Positions 34,204-45,375 of a stretch of DNA of 64,000 bases are shown in pieces. The notes under the pieces were generated by a model, which saw only the letters and a list, made by a program, of their open reading frames with translations, made no database searches and was not told the origin of the DNA. Position 1 is the stretch's first letter, and the number at the start of each line of letters is the position of its first letter. Made by a program: the position numbers and the translations under genes. Origin of the DNA: Pleurodeles waltl (lineage: Eukaryota > Chordata > Amphibia > Caudata > Salamandridae); contig NC_090448.1 of NCBI RefSeq assembly GCF_031143425.1, positions 336,095,177-336,159,176 on the forward strand, written 5' to 3'.

Positions 34204-36000
34204 GTCACTGTTTGGTTGAGGTGGAGGAACCTCTTGTATTTCTGGTTTGAACCCTGAAGTGCTTAACCATGCGTGCCTTCTAATAATCACACTGGCACTG
34301 ATGCCCCTTGCTGCTGAGTCTGCTGCATCTATTGCAGACCTAATTTGATTATTAGAGAAAGCCTGGCCCTCTGTTACTATCTGCTGTGCCCTTTTCTCGT
34401 GTTCTGCTGGAAGGTACTGTAAGAACCCCTCCACTTCATTCCAATGAGCTCTGTCATATCTTGCTAACAGTGCTTGAGAATTTGCAATCCTCCAGTGATT
34501 AGCAGCTTGAGGTGCTACTATTTTCCCAGCTGCATCAAATGTAAGACTCTCCTTGTCTGGGGGAGGAGCATCCCCTGTGGATTGGCTATTTGCCCTTTTC
34601 CTTTCTACATTGACGACTATAGAGTCCGGTGGCAATTGGGCTCTAATAAAAAGTGGATCTGAAGATGCAGGTTTATACTTTGTCTGCCCTTGGTGTGATA
34701 ATTTTAGACTTCATTGGCTCTTTGAAAATGTCCTCTGTATGTTTCAGCATGCCTGGGAGCATAGGTAGACATTGATACTCCTTGTGTGTAAATAAGAAGT
34801 CATCCTCAATGGGCTCTGTATGCAACTGCACGTTGTGATACGCAGCTGCCCTAGCTATCACCTGATTGTTGGCAGTGGTGTCTTCAGGTGGAGATGGCCT
34901 AGCAGGGAATAAATCAGGATGATTAGAGGGTACGGGATCTGAATCATATAAGTCCCATGGATCTATATCCTGATGAGTATCATCTAAATCATCCCCACGT
35001 GTTGAGATAGGGGAACGTGGAGAAAATTGTGTAGGTGAAGGTGGTGGTGGAGAAGCAGGAAGTAAAGAAGAATGTGGTAGTGAAGGCTGTTGTAATGCCT
35101 TTGCTTTCTCCTTTTGCTTAAATATTTTAGCAGGTGGAGGCCCAGCTTCTACAGTCTCTTGGAAAGTCAATTTTCTCTTTGTTGTAGGAGGAGGCAAAGT
35201 AATAATTCTTCCTCTGTTCTTATGAATATGGATTTTGCACTATTTAGCAGCCATTACTTGCAATATGGGCCTTATTTCAGAAGACTCCTCAGTATTTGGA
35301 GAATATTTTCCACCCACAGGATTCAACTCCGAAAGTTGGAAACCGAACGTCTTAGTCAGACTGAAAATGTGTGCTCCGTAATCTAGGTCAGTGTTTTCGG
35401 TTCAGAGGTGGAAGTCTCTGATTTTCGTCTCGATCCCGAAACAGGTATGGCATGCTGTTTGGTTCGCGCTGAATGCACTTTGATCTTCAGTTTCGGTGCT
35501 GAACCAGAGGGTTGGTCATCCAACTGTTTTTCGGGTCCAACAATGGCCGGCAAGCAGTGGGGGACCCAAGACCGGTTCTAAAGTCTTTTTGGTTGTCTTT
35601 TGTGGATGGGAAGGGGCTGAAGTACTCAAGTACTGCGTCGCTGGAATAGACTGGCTGTCACCATCAGAAACTCGATCCCAATCGGAGTCTGCGATGGAAA
35701 CTGCAGTCTGATGAGCCATGTCTTCTTGAGTGTGTTTTTCTCCTAAGTTGTCAGGCATTTGTTTCGACGACTTGGACGCCATTTCCAACCGACATGCTCT
35801 TCAATTCCAAAGAGTTTTCTTCTAACGGAATGATCGACGCGATTCACAGCTTTCTTCTCTGTGATCCAGAGAAAGACAAAGATTGCACACCGAGTGCTGA
35901 TCGGTGTATGGATACTTGGCGTGACACAGAGGGCAAAAATGAAACAGTCCGACATTGTTCGACAACCACAAGTCGAAGTAGGCCCAAGAGGGGCACGGTC
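34201..36000 (-). pseudogene. D2 gag
   Basis: The N-terminal Cys/His motif lies at 35935-35846 with exactly the spacing seen in D3 gag, although the surrounding residues differ. No ATG is found upstream in that frame, and a stop follows at about 35828. The rest is read in other frames: MASKSSKQMPDNLGEKH (about 35782), a Pro-rich segment (35150-34950, PASPPPPSPTQFSPRSP), LFTHKEYQCLPMLPGML (34800) and finally the helical region ending RRHAWLSTSGFKPEIQ at 34260. This last part matches D3 residues near ATKRHAWLRSSGF. At least three frameshifts are present. The C-terminal end is cut at 34201 by D3, and its codons continue in frame at 28500. Confidence 0.75.
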
Positions 36001-36425
36001 TCCCGGAAAGGGCGTTTAATCGCCCCCCAACGATAACAATCGGATTGAATGTAAGTTAGAAAAAGCGGTTGAGAACTATACCAACGTTTATAGAAAAGAA
36101 GAGAACTATATAGTACCGAACCAAGATCTACTGGAGTGAGAGGAAACACGTCCGAACCCAAGGGAGGAAAGAAACCAGTCCATTAAACAATAACAAACAA
36201 ATAAAAAAAACAATATACATTTCTACACTCTTTACTTCACCTTCCTGTGGGAAAACAATCTAAGAAAGGACTCGATGCCTATGCGCACTATCACAGAGGA
36301 AGAGTCACTCGATCTCGTGACTCGAAAACCTTCTTTGAAGAAAAACAACTTGTAACACTCCGAGCCCAACACTAGATGGCAGACTTATGCAAAACCATGT
36401 ATATCTGCAGCTACACATGCCATCG

Positions 36426-36427
<2 letters not shown>

Positions 36428-36482
<55 letters not shown>

Positions 36483-36503
36483 CACACACACACACACACA
36501 CAT
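36428..36503. repeat. (TA)n-(CA)n microsatellite
   Basis: About 25 TA units (36429-36478) run directly into about nine CA units (36481-36503), immediately beyond the D2 right end at GAAC (36425-36428). Confidence 0.95.
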
Positions 36504-36514
36504 ACACATGTATA

Positions 36515-37100
36515 TGAAAGAAGTGACTCAAACAGATGGTCTCACCAGAGAACAAAAATATATTTCCAAAAAGCATCACGAGTGAATATTCCAATTGGAA
36601 TGTGGAAACATTGCAGTCTTGATAACTCTTCAGATATGCAGAAATCAAGGGATGTTCAGTCCATCTGGATGCAGTGATTTTAAACGGTACATTCAGAAGT
36701 TTTCAATGATGTCCAGAAATTCTTCCTTTAAGGCATTTTGGACAGGGAAAAATCTTCAAATCTGATAGTAAATAGTATACAAGGGTAAAATGATTGGCTA
36801 CAGGCTAGTCAAGTTTCTTGTTAATTATTTCTGATTTGTGGTCCCTGAATCATGTACGGAAGTCATTCACTGTTTGGCCTACATATTGTTTTTTACAGCT
36901 TTAGCATTGGCACTGAATCACATAAATTCCAATTGTAATCTTCTTCACCCATGACGCTTTTTGAAAATCCAGCACTGTCAGCTGTGCAGCCACTGAGCAA
37001 ACCATCTTGTACTACTTGAGGAAGGCAGCCAAAACGTTGTAGTGGATATATATTTTTGTTCTTTGGTAAGACCATCTCTTTGAGTCACTTCTTTCTTAGC
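36515..37100 (-). mobile_element. PLE-1: Penelope-like fragment (GIY-YIG part) with inverted flanks
   Basis: On minus, about 36935-36820 reads GIYVIQCQC, KKQYVGQTVNDFRT and FRDHKSEI with two stops, the GIY-YIG endonuclease signature of Penelope-like elements. PVANHF follows near 36790. No RT remains. A segment of about 52 bases is inverted at the two sides: 37045-37097 on plus (GATATATATTTTTGTTCTTT and GACCATCTCTTTGAGTCAC) and 36517-36569 on minus, with about five differences. Penelope elements can carry such inverted pseudo-LTR copies. A degenerate hammerhead-like motif lies just inside the right copy. Confidence 0.8.
37006..37044 (+). ncRNA. Degenerate hammerhead-ribozyme-like motif in PLE-1
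   Basis: Reads ACTAC, then TTGAGGA in place of the CUGANGA core, AGGC-A-GCC as a minimal stem II, AAAA in place of GAAA, CG, TT, then GTAGT, which pairs with ACTAC as stem I. It keeps the hammerhead layout, but both conserved core boxes are mutated, so self-cleavage is unlikely. Confidence 0.4.
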
Positions 37101-37179
37101 TTTTTTATTTTCTTGTTACTCATTGTATCCAGGTTTTTGCCCTGGCTGGCTGTTTTCTTGTGCTCCTTCATCTTCTAGT

Positions 37180-37235
37180 AGAATATATATATCTATATAG
37201 ATATATATAGATCTATATATATATCTATATATATA
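37180..37235. repeat. TA-rich microsatellite, left of the Tc1 insertion
   Basis: Irregular (TA)n with ATCTATATAGA units. The Tc1-like element begins at 37236 after the TA at 37234-37235. Confidence 0.9.
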
Positions 37236-38797
37236 CAGGGAGTGCAGAATTATTAGGCAAATTAGTATTTTGACCACATCATCCTCTTTATGCATGTTGT
37301 CTTACTCCAAGCTGTATAGGCTCGAAAGCCTACTACCAATTAAGCATATTAGGTGAAGTGCATCTCTGTAATGAGAAGGGGTGTGGTCTAATGACATCAA
37401 CACCCTGTATCAGGTGTGCATAATTATTAGGCAACTTCCTTTCCTTTGGCAAAATGGGTCAAAAGAAGGACTTGACAGGCTCAGAAAAGTCAAAAATAGT
37501 GAGATATCTTGCAGAGGGATGCAGCACTCTTAAAATTGCAAAGCTTCTGAAGCGTGATCATCGAACAATCAAGCGTTTCATTCAAAATAGTCAACAGGGT
37601 TGCAAGAAGCGTGTGGAAAAACCAAGGCGCAAAATAACTGCCAATGAACTGAGAAAAGTCAAGCGTGCAGCTGCCACGATGCCACTTGCCACCAGTTTGG
37701 CCATATTTCAGAGCTGCAACATCACTGGAGTGCCCAAAAGCACAAGGTGTGCAATACTCAGAGACATGGCCAAGGTAAGAAAGGCTGAAAGACGACCACC
37801 ACTGAACAAGACACACAAGCTGAAACGTCAAGACTGGGCCAAGAAATATCTCAAGACTGATTTTTCTAAGGTTTTATGGACTGATGAAATGAGAGTGAGT
37901 CTTGATGGGCCAGATGGATGGGCCCGTGGCTGGATTGGTAAAGGGCAGAGAGCTCCAGTCCGACTCAGACGCCAGCAAGGTGGAGATGGAGTACTGGTTT
38001 GGGCTGGTATCATCAAAGATGAGCTTGTGGGGCCTTTTCGGGTTGAGGATGGAGTCAAGCTCAACTCCCAGTCCTACTGCCAGTTCCTGGAAGACACCTT
38101 CTTCAAGCAGTGGTACAGGAAGAAGTCTGCATCCTTCAAGAAAAACATGATTTTCATGCAGGACAATGCTCCATCACACGCGTCCAAGTACTCCACAGCG
38201 TGGCTGGCAAGAAAGGGTATAAAAGAAGGAAATCTAATGACATGGCCTCCTTGTTCACCTGATCTGAACCCCATTGAGAACCTGTGGTCCATCATCAAAT
38301 GTAAGATTTACAAGGAGGGAAAACAGTACACCTCTCTGAACAGTGTCTGGGAGGCTGTGGTTGCTGCTGCACGCAATGTTGATGGTGAACAGATCAAAAC
38401 ACTGACAGAATCCATGGATGGCAGGCTTTTGAGTGTCCTTGCAAAGAAAGGTGGCTATATTGGTCACTGATTTTTTGTTGTTTTGTTTTTGAATGTCAGA
38501 AATGTATATTTGTGAATGTTGAGATGTTATATTGGTTTCACTGGTAATAATAAATAATTGAAATGGGTATATATTTTTTTTTGTTGAGTTGCCTAATAAT
38601 TATGCACAGTAATAGTCACCAGCACACACAGATATCCCCCTAACATAGCTAAAACTAAAAACAAACTAAAAACTACTTCCAAAAATATTCAGCTTTGATA
38701 TTAATGAGTTTTTTGGGTTCATTGAGAACATGGTTGTTGTTCAATAATAAAATTAATCCTCAAAAATACAACTTGCGTAATAATTCTGCACTCCCTG
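37236..38797 (+). mobile_element. Tc1-like DNA transposon, complete (1562 bp)
   Basis: Starts CAGGGAGTGCAGAATTATTA and ends with its inverted copy (TAATAATTCTGCACTCCCTG at 38778-38797). It is flanked by TA on both sides (37234-37235, 38798-38799), the Tc1/mariner target duplication. A second, inner pair (GCATAATTATTAGGCAAC at 37418-37435, inverted near 38588-38606) shares the TTATTAGGCAA core, giving an IR/DR arrangement as in Sleeping Beauty-type elements. One open transposase frame lies between. It landed in a TA microsatellite. Low decay and an open frame suggest a recent insertion. Confidence 0.97.
37454..38470 (+). CDS. Tc1-like transposase, DD37E type (338 aa, open)
   Basis: Cut-and-paste transposase. 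The start MGQKKDLTGSEKSK fits the family. Residues about 5-55 form a paired-like helix-turn-helix (YLAEGCSTLKIAKLLKRD, RTIKRFI). A basic stretch (KKRVEKPRRK, about 56-66) may be a nuclear signal. A second DNA-binding half runs to about 115. The catalytic domain has the first Asp in VLWTDEMRVS, the second in FMQDNAPSHAS, and the Glu in SPDLNPIENLW. I count 37 residues between the second Asp and the Glu, so DD37E and not the DD34E of classical Tc1. A WARGW-GKGQRAP segment sits where Tc1 transposases have a Gly-rich loop. Length is normal and no stop or frameshift is seen; activity is plausible but untested. Confidence 0.96.
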   Translation: MGQKKDLTGSEKSKIVRYLAEGCSTLKIAKLLKRDHRTIKRFIQNSQQGCKKRVEKPRRKITANELRKVKRAAATMPLATSLAIFQSCNITGVPKSTRCAILRDMAKVRKAERRPPLNKTHKLKRQDWAKKYLKTDFSKVLWTDEMRVSLDGPDGWARGWIGKGQRAPVRLRRQQGGDGVLVWAGIIKDELVGPFRVEDGVKLNSQSYCQFLEDTFFKQWYRKKSASFKKNMIFMQDNAPSHASKYSTAWLARKGIKEGNLMTWPPCSPDLNPIENLWSIIKCKIYKEGKQYTSLNSVWEAVVAAARNVDGEQIKTLTESMDGRLLSVLAKKGGYIGH

Positions 38798-38804
38798 TAT
38801 ATAT

Positions 38805-38862
<58 letters not shown>
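38798..38862. repeat. TA microsatellite, right of the Tc1 insertion
   Basis: About 30 TA units (one TAGA interruption) following the transposon end. Together with 37180-37235 it was one microsatellite before insertion. Confidence 0.93.
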
Positions 38863-38864
<2 letters not shown>

Positions 38865-41800
38865 ATTTTTTTAACCATGGATCAAATAAAGAATGACAGA
38901 GGAGCAACCATAAGAAGGTAAGCCATAGTATGTGCCTGATGAGTCCATGAAGGTGTGGCATTTTGCTACCCACAAGGAACGTTCTTTCTACAACACAACA
39001 TAATATATCCAAACAAGCCTGATATATGTCAGAGAATACCACCCAACAGCAGCAGAGCAGAAACCTATAGGAATTGCCATAATGGAACCACATGTTGAAT
39101 GTTCTGAGGAACATCAAGGTGTTCACTTGTGCAGCACCCAATTGGTGGTGGGTTCTGTTTTGGTCAAAATGGGGGCTCATCCCATGGAAAAAAGAAATTA
39201 GGTTAAATATATGAAAGAATGACAAGGGGAAGCAATCAAAAGGAATGGATTTGGGAAGGCCAAGCAGAGTTCTGGTGCAGTGTGCTACCTGGCCCTGGAG
39301 GACCAAAAGGGAAGATGCCAGAGTAATCCAGCCATCTGGAAGATGCATTAATCTCTCTGCCCTTCACCTTGACACCCAATCAAACTACCCTAGTTAGAAT
39401 GGTTATAAAGGGGTGGAAGCAATACGTAGAATTATCAGCCACATCACCATTCAACGCCCAATGGGCCTGAAAGGGAGGGAGTGGGTTTAAACCGTAAGAG
39501 GAGGTACCTAAAGCTATTGAGAGATAAGTGATTAAACAAATGAAATGGGAGCAGAAAGGGGGCCTGATGCCCCCAAAGTAGGCAGTAGGTTTCTGCACAA
39601 GGCACATTTTAACAATTGAATCTTAAATATGTATTGTGGATGTAATCAAGGAAGTGAAGACCAAGCTACATACATAAATTGTCCCTTTAAGCAAACAAAA
39701 TAATAAAATAAAAAACATTTAATCAAAAACAGAAATTTAACATGATTGTTGGACACAGAAATAAGAGTTTATTGTGTTCAACTCAGCACCGCCGTCTGGT
39801 CTTTTCAGGTCTCCATGGAGGTACCAGGTACTAGCTCACGATTCGGATTGACAGCAAGCCACTCTACAACACAGCGCCCCAGCTTCAACTAGATCATTCA
39901 AAGTTTAAAGCCCAGTTTATGGTAAGGCCATTTCTCCTTATGGACCCTGCAGTCGAAGTAGGTATCACAAAGTGCAGATGGGGCAGCAACAATGTACCCA
40001 CTTGTCTTTTACTGGAGACCTACCTAGCAGTAGTCTGATCCTTTCTCTACCTTTGAAAATCCAGCTTCATGTACATTTAAACCCCCTCCAGTCTTCCAAT
40101 CCACTTAGGTAATATCATGAAATATTCCACAATACTCAATGTGAGAGAGGCCTGCAGGAAGAACTCATCTTTATCATGAGGCTCATCTTCCTAAGACTAC
40201 AACAACAGGAGGAATACCTATCTAAAAGAGCATTATACTGGCTAAAAAGCAGCTAACAAATAGTTCTTACTGGTTACATAAAAGAAAGTCTATTTCAGAA
40301 AGAAAAATTGCTGAATTAGATTGCCAAGGCTATAAAATGTTAGGTGGGGCAAAACAAATCCAAACTTATTTACTTTATTGAAAAAGAATAATAAAACAAA
40401 ATGCTATGTCCATGAATCACTGGTTCATACAGCAGAACACTGACTGTCTAACAAACCATGCTGTGCATTTTGGGTCAGTAGAGCTGTGGGAATATTAATA
40501 TTTAAAGTGTTAGCAGCAAAATTCCCAGAAGTGAAGTGTGATACCTTGAGGTTTCAATACCATTTTTTGAAAGATTTAATGCCGGCATGTCTATCAAATG
40601 TATTTTAAGCAAGACAGAATTATCGTCTAATTGGCATCATTTAGATACAAAATATTGCCACTTGTAGCCACGTTATACTTATGAAATGATAGTCAAAATT
40701 AAAGCTGTATCCTTTAAAAGGTGTCCCGGGACTTCACAAGTAGGCAGCGATGTTCTAGCGTTTGTGAATATTGAAATACACTCAAAAATACATAACAAAA
40801 TGCTTAAATAGAAAATAATGAATGAAAATAACACATTATAAATAAAATAAACCGTGTTCATCCTGAAATTGCACCAAACATTGACAACATAAAACAAGAA
40901 ATTAGTTTTTTTTTTAAATCCTTCCCAATGTACCACCAAGTAAAACTTTCGAATACTTACCCCTTTCAACATTAGACTCTTAAACCTTACTCCAATCAAA
41001 GCTTCGGCCAGGCCCTATGATGATGACACCCCATTCTGCTGAAACTAGTACAACTGGTAGCCGTCAAAGTACTTCCTACAATCCGCATCACTAGTTGCAC
41101 TTCCTTCATTAAACAATATCCCTCATTACTAAAATAGCACTAAAACGATACTTTCTGAATGGAAAACGACTTTGGTCATTTCTTGTGAGAAACGGTGGAA
41201 TCTGCTGTGCTCCGTTAGAGGTTGGGTTAACATTTCGTGTGCTTTAGTACAGGGAGCCTCTGTCTCCCGACACCTCTGTGATGCATTTGACATATACTTA
41301 CAAACATTAGGCACCCATAGTTCTGTCGCAGGATCCGTTATGCTGGTCACTGACATGCTGCTGATGTCAGTTTTCGCGTGCTGTGCCGCCTTAAGATCAT
41401 GAAAATTATGTTGTTACTTTTTTGCTAGCTTGCCTTGGTGTATTCTGCTTTCTTGCTTTCCCTTTCTTAGATGCCCTCTTCCCTCACTTGGTGGGGGCAT
41501 TCTTTTCCTTCCCCTTTAATCTTTCTCATACCATGACATGAGGTATTGCTAACATTACATGCTTCTGTTTAATTACGTGGCATCTTGACTCACACGAAAC
41601 CACAACGTGTCTGTACTTGTGCCAAGGATTTTTCTGTTATTCTCAGTTATGAATGTTCAAGGTGCAGTGACTATGGCTTGAGGTCACGACGTTTGTTTGC
41701 GATTTCCTGTTCTGTACCTTTATGTTTTCTATTTTATAAGAAGCAAACTGTGAATTTACGGTCATGGCGTATTTGTTGAAAACAATAAAACAATTCTGGA

Positions 41801-42380
41801 AAGAAAAAAAAGATTAGACCACATTGTTAATGAAACATCATAACCTAGGTCCCATGGGCATTCAGATTACCAGATGTATTAGTAAACTTTGCTTTCAGGA
41901 AACAAACTTTGAAAATGGATTCACGGCCTAAGTCCTAATCAGCACCATCAATGACGCCGAGCGCATTTCAAACTGGAGTCTCACACAAACGTAGAACTGA
42001 AACACCACTCCTGGTACAGGGTGATATACCACATTTTCAGAGCATCATAAATACTAGATGTTTAGCCTTGCGCATCCTACAAAACAACTGACAAACAAGC
42101 ACTACTAACCATCCGTTCCACTAGTATGGTAATGGAGAAGAGGCAATTGTATCCAGGCTTGCAATAGTTCGCCTCCTGGTCTTCTGTGGATCTTAATTCA
42201 TGAAGTCGGTTTCCTTCAGTACTTTTTCTCTACTTCAAAAATGTTAATACATCAAGGCTCAATTCCATCCCCGTTTCTAGTCGATATATACATGTCTTCA
42301 ATGGGCCCAATAATATTAAAAAAGGGTGCAATCAGCCAACAGTATGCTATGGCACAGACTATCTGACAGTTTCAAACCAG
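38863..42380. other. Stretch without assigned genes
   Basis: About 3.5 kb. A minus-strand open frame of 161 codons (38863-39348) has no family motif I can name; its composition (Leu/Phe/His/Cys-rich) and the A/T-rich context suggest chance or an old LINE 3' region. Near 41760-41815 an AATAAA-like signal (AACAATAAAACAATTC) is followed by an A-rich run, which could be the end of a retroposed transcript, but no matching 5' part was identified. Confidence 0.4.
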
Positions 42381-43230
42381 TCCGATATCAAAATCTTAAA
42401 CTTCCACCACAAGCTAATAAACCAGGTGCGCTCATTCTCTCATAAACGTGACACTGTACAAACATACATTCATCTCGTCTACACCAAAGAACACCCACCA
42501 ACAGTCTAAAACTGACTGAATCCCTTTCACAGCTTGGCATTGCATCCAAACCAGCCCCAACACCAAATCAGCGGGCTTCACCGATGACCAAAATAGGAAA
42601 ATGTTTCCACATATCTCGGCACTAATGAAAAAAACAACCTTCCAACTGCTCCTACTCAGAAAACGAAGAATGCTGTCTACAGATTTCAAGAAGATGACCA
42701 ACCGTTTGTACTCTCACATCTCCAATGTAACACTACTATAATTAAGGTAACAAAATCATATTTAGCACCAACCTCTTACTTAAAGGAGCATAGAAATTGA
42801 TGCTATTTTCATAACTTTAAGAGGCTTACTAGGACTACCTGTTAAAGCCAGAATTTACATCAAATGTGTAATCAATCATATAGCTCTGTGTATGATGCAT
42901 GTACTTCTGAAGTCACATCCCTCTACTACATAATACAAAAAACTTCACACTGCAGGACGATCAAAAGACACCAGTATCAACTTCTGCCATTATCTCAAAA
43001 TATCATATGCAAACAAAATGAAAAACTCTGAATTAAACCTTCTCTTGCCCAAGACCAAAAATCGCCTGAGAGTTAATGCAGAACAGTTACATTTTTTGAA
43101 GAACACTGGAACCTTAACAATTCTTGCCCAACCTACAAAAATAATGCCTCCTCTTCTGTTCTCATTCCATGTCTACATCTCGACCGCTAATATTAAATAT
43201 TATTAGTATCATTATCTATTACATGTGAAG
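42380..43230 (+). pseudogene. CR1/L2-group LINE, RT C-terminal remnant
   Basis: Heavily mutated plus-strand RT. Around 42640-42720 a frame reads FQLLLLRKRRMLSTDFKKMT, resembling the finger-to-thumb segment of L2/CR1 RTs (LR-IR--LS--DAK). Around 42825-42870 there is GLPVKARIYIKCVINHIAL, matching the LPVK-RI-FK motif typical of the same group. The sequence ends near 43205 in short ATT repeats, as L2-type tails do. Reading needs several frame changes. The plus-strand L1-D begins just downstream. Confidence 0.55.
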
Positions 43231-43899
43231 AGCTGTGGTGCCCATGGCTGTTCAAATATTGGTAGTTTAGGAGGATGTGGTCAACAGCCGCTCAAGGTGG
43301 CGGCTAAAGATGGCAGCTTACTGAAGCGTCTCTAACTCCAAAGCTCTCTAATCCCCCATCATCCGGCCTACCATTCAAGCTCCTCTGTCCATGTGTTGCT
43401 ATTTGCGACTGAACCAAAGGGAGACCATGGTTTCAACAAGGAACCTCTGGAGTGACTATAGTCAGCATGTAGCGGACTGCGGCCCAAGGCAACGAGGGAA
43501 GCTACGTAGTCGGATGGCAGGAGATGAGATGGACCCATGCTGTTGCCTGGGCCTTGAGTGACAAGCAACTGGGGCAATCCTGCTCTGGCAGGCAGGGAGG
43601 AAGTAAGATGCAGAGCACTTCCCCACAGCACAAAGGATGCTGCAAGAGGGCTGCCCTGCTGAGGTGATGGCAGGAAGCGACCTGCGGGAGGCTCTGGTCC
43701 GGACAGTAGGAGAGATACTCCAAGAGTCTCCATGGAACTCACAATGGCCAGAGTGTTTTTTTTTTTTTTTTTTAAACCACAGAGCAGCCTGCCTTGCATC
43801 GCGAGGAAGAGTAGGCAGTGTGCTGCAAAGGGCTTGGGCCGGCCCCCAGACCTCCTGGCAAACAAAGTTAGATGAACTCACCTTCCCTAGAGACACGAC

Positions 43900-44165
43900 A
43901 AGGAGAGCAATTTGGGGGGGGGGGGGGGGCGGCATTGGGGCCGACCCCAGAGTGGCAGGCCACCAGGAGTCGTCCCATGCTGATCTGTTGGGGCCGAAGA
44001 TGATGATGATCTTTTCAGAGTTCAGCTTGAGGTGGCTTGCTTTTATCCAGTTGGCGACAGCGTGAAGTCCAGTGTGGAGGTTGTTTTTAGTAGTTGAGGG
44101 GTCCTTCGTGAGAGAGAGGATGAGCTGAGTGTCATCTGCGTCAAAGGACAAGCCCCCACAGCCCT
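43900..44165 (-). pseudogene. CR1/L2-group LINE RT fragment inside L1-D
   Basis: One minus-strand frame reads FDADDTQLILSLTKDP (motif C, xADD), LHTGLHAVANWIKASHLKLN and FGPNRSAWDDSWWPATLG. The order ADDTQ, W, LKLN-K is standard for RTs of the CR1/L2 group. The fragment ends abruptly at a G-run (43914-43930). It covers only about 75 residues and lies in or next to the 5' UTR of L1-D, in opposite orientation. Confidence 0.8.
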
Positions 44166-44910
44166 CCCCCACTCTACCTCCCCCCCTTCATCCCCAGAGG
44201 GTGAGACTCTCATCCTAAAAGACATTATGGTGGCAATACAAGGGGTCCGAGGCTCACTGGAGACAAAGATAGACTCTGTCTTCACGGAGGTGTTGGTTAG
44301 GGTGGACCTCTGCAACATGGGGGAAAAGGTAAAAGAGGCTGAAGAATTGATAACATCCCTCAAAGCAGAGACTAACCGCAACCCTGAGAAGGCAAATTGC
44401 CAAACTAAGAGGAACAATGGGGGTAATGGGTGTGAAATTGGAGGACTCTGACAGCCGCTCCAAGAGAAACAATATCCACAGTGGGTGGAGTCCCAGAGAG
44501 AGCAGAGGGCCCAAGTGCGGACTTTTTCCTCGAAGACCTAATCCTCTATATGCTTAACTCACTGGGTCTGTCCAAATGCTTCCCCACTGAACGTACCCAC
44601 AGAGCCCAGACCACACACCACCATTGCCCGCACCCTTAATTGCAGAGATCACGATGTGACCCTCCAGGCTGTGTACCATCACTTAAATACAACAACACAA
44701 ACATTATCTTCTTCTCGGGTGTTACTCATAAGGATCAAAGACTTTGTCACAGCCTTGATAAGGTAAAGAGGACATTGAGAATACAAGAGCTGCAATACTC
44801 AATGAAGTTCCCATCTAAGTTGAGAGTGTGGCAGAGGTGAAAACTTGGAATTTTCAATCCCCAGAGGGGGCCTCGAATTGGCTCAAGGGCTGGAGGCCGG
44901 CAGGAGCGAA
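44165..44910 (+). pseudogene. L1-D ORF1 remnant
   Basis: Coiled-coil portion: DIMVAIQGVRGSLETKID and MGEKVKEAEELITSLKAE (open, 44227-44451). Then, in other frames: DSDSRSKRNNI and a G-P-RAEGPS-DFFLEDLI-like string (44445-44545), HRAQTTH, RDHDVTLQA (44640-44670), then LRIQELQYSMKFPSKLRVW (about 44780-44830) and FQSP-EGA-NWLKG. The same order is found in the intact L1-A ORF1. Frameshifts occur near 44400, 44640 and 44840. It has no function. Confidence 0.75.
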
Positions 44911-45375
44911 GAGGACATGGAATTGCTCCCACCAATAACGAACGGCGAATACCGGCCCTGACTAGAAAGCAACGACGGAAGACGAGGGACTGAGCTGACA
45001 AACACCGCAGAAGCTAACCTCAAAGGAGGCTGCAGCAGGTGGGCCACAGGGAGACTAGTTTGACGACACAGGCTGATGCAGGAGGCTATCAACACCACCA
45101 CATGAGCCAAACTGACACAAGGAATTACGCCTAAAGAAGAACTGCATGTAACTACAATGCTTGGCAAATTAATGACTTAGATGGCTTCTGTAACTACAGT
45201 AGAACAATGGCATATAGTAAGAGTCCTGGAAGGACTGTGACACATGAGGCGATCTTTGGGCTGTGACCACTGTACCCCATTGTTTTTTATTCTTGTTGGG
45301 GGTGACAGGTGGTCTGCAATGTTGTGGGGTGGGTATAGTATATAGGGGGGTTCTAAGTCTGGGATTCAGAGAGGA

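Larger units (their letters stand above)
25151..36427 (-). mobile_element. D2: DIRS retrotransposon, interrupted by D3
   Basis: Order on minus: leader and gag (36200-34201), RT (28500-27608), RNase H and methyltransferase-like region (27577-26655), tyrosine recombinase (26651-25588), then the internal complementary region (ICR) and terminus. Inverted termini pair 25166-25395 with 36203-36427; for example TCTGCCATCTAGTGTTGGGC at 25209 reads inverted near 36363-36382. The ICR at about 25497-25575 joins complements of both element ends, the hallmark of DIRS-1-type elements, which replicate through a circle and integrate by tyrosine recombinase. D3 occupies 28501-34203. If it is removed, the D2 frame reads through from gag to RT. 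Both the RT and gag are defective. Confidence 0.9.

Noticed and set aside
36376..36677. Ile-Tyr and His-Thr repeat frames on both strands
   Set aside because: They are translations of the TA/CA microsatellite.
38863..39348. Open frame of 161 codons on minus, rich in Leu, Phe, Cys and His
   Set aside because: No recognisable domain, no neighbouring conserved frame and A/T-rich context; treated as chance or very old LINE sequence.
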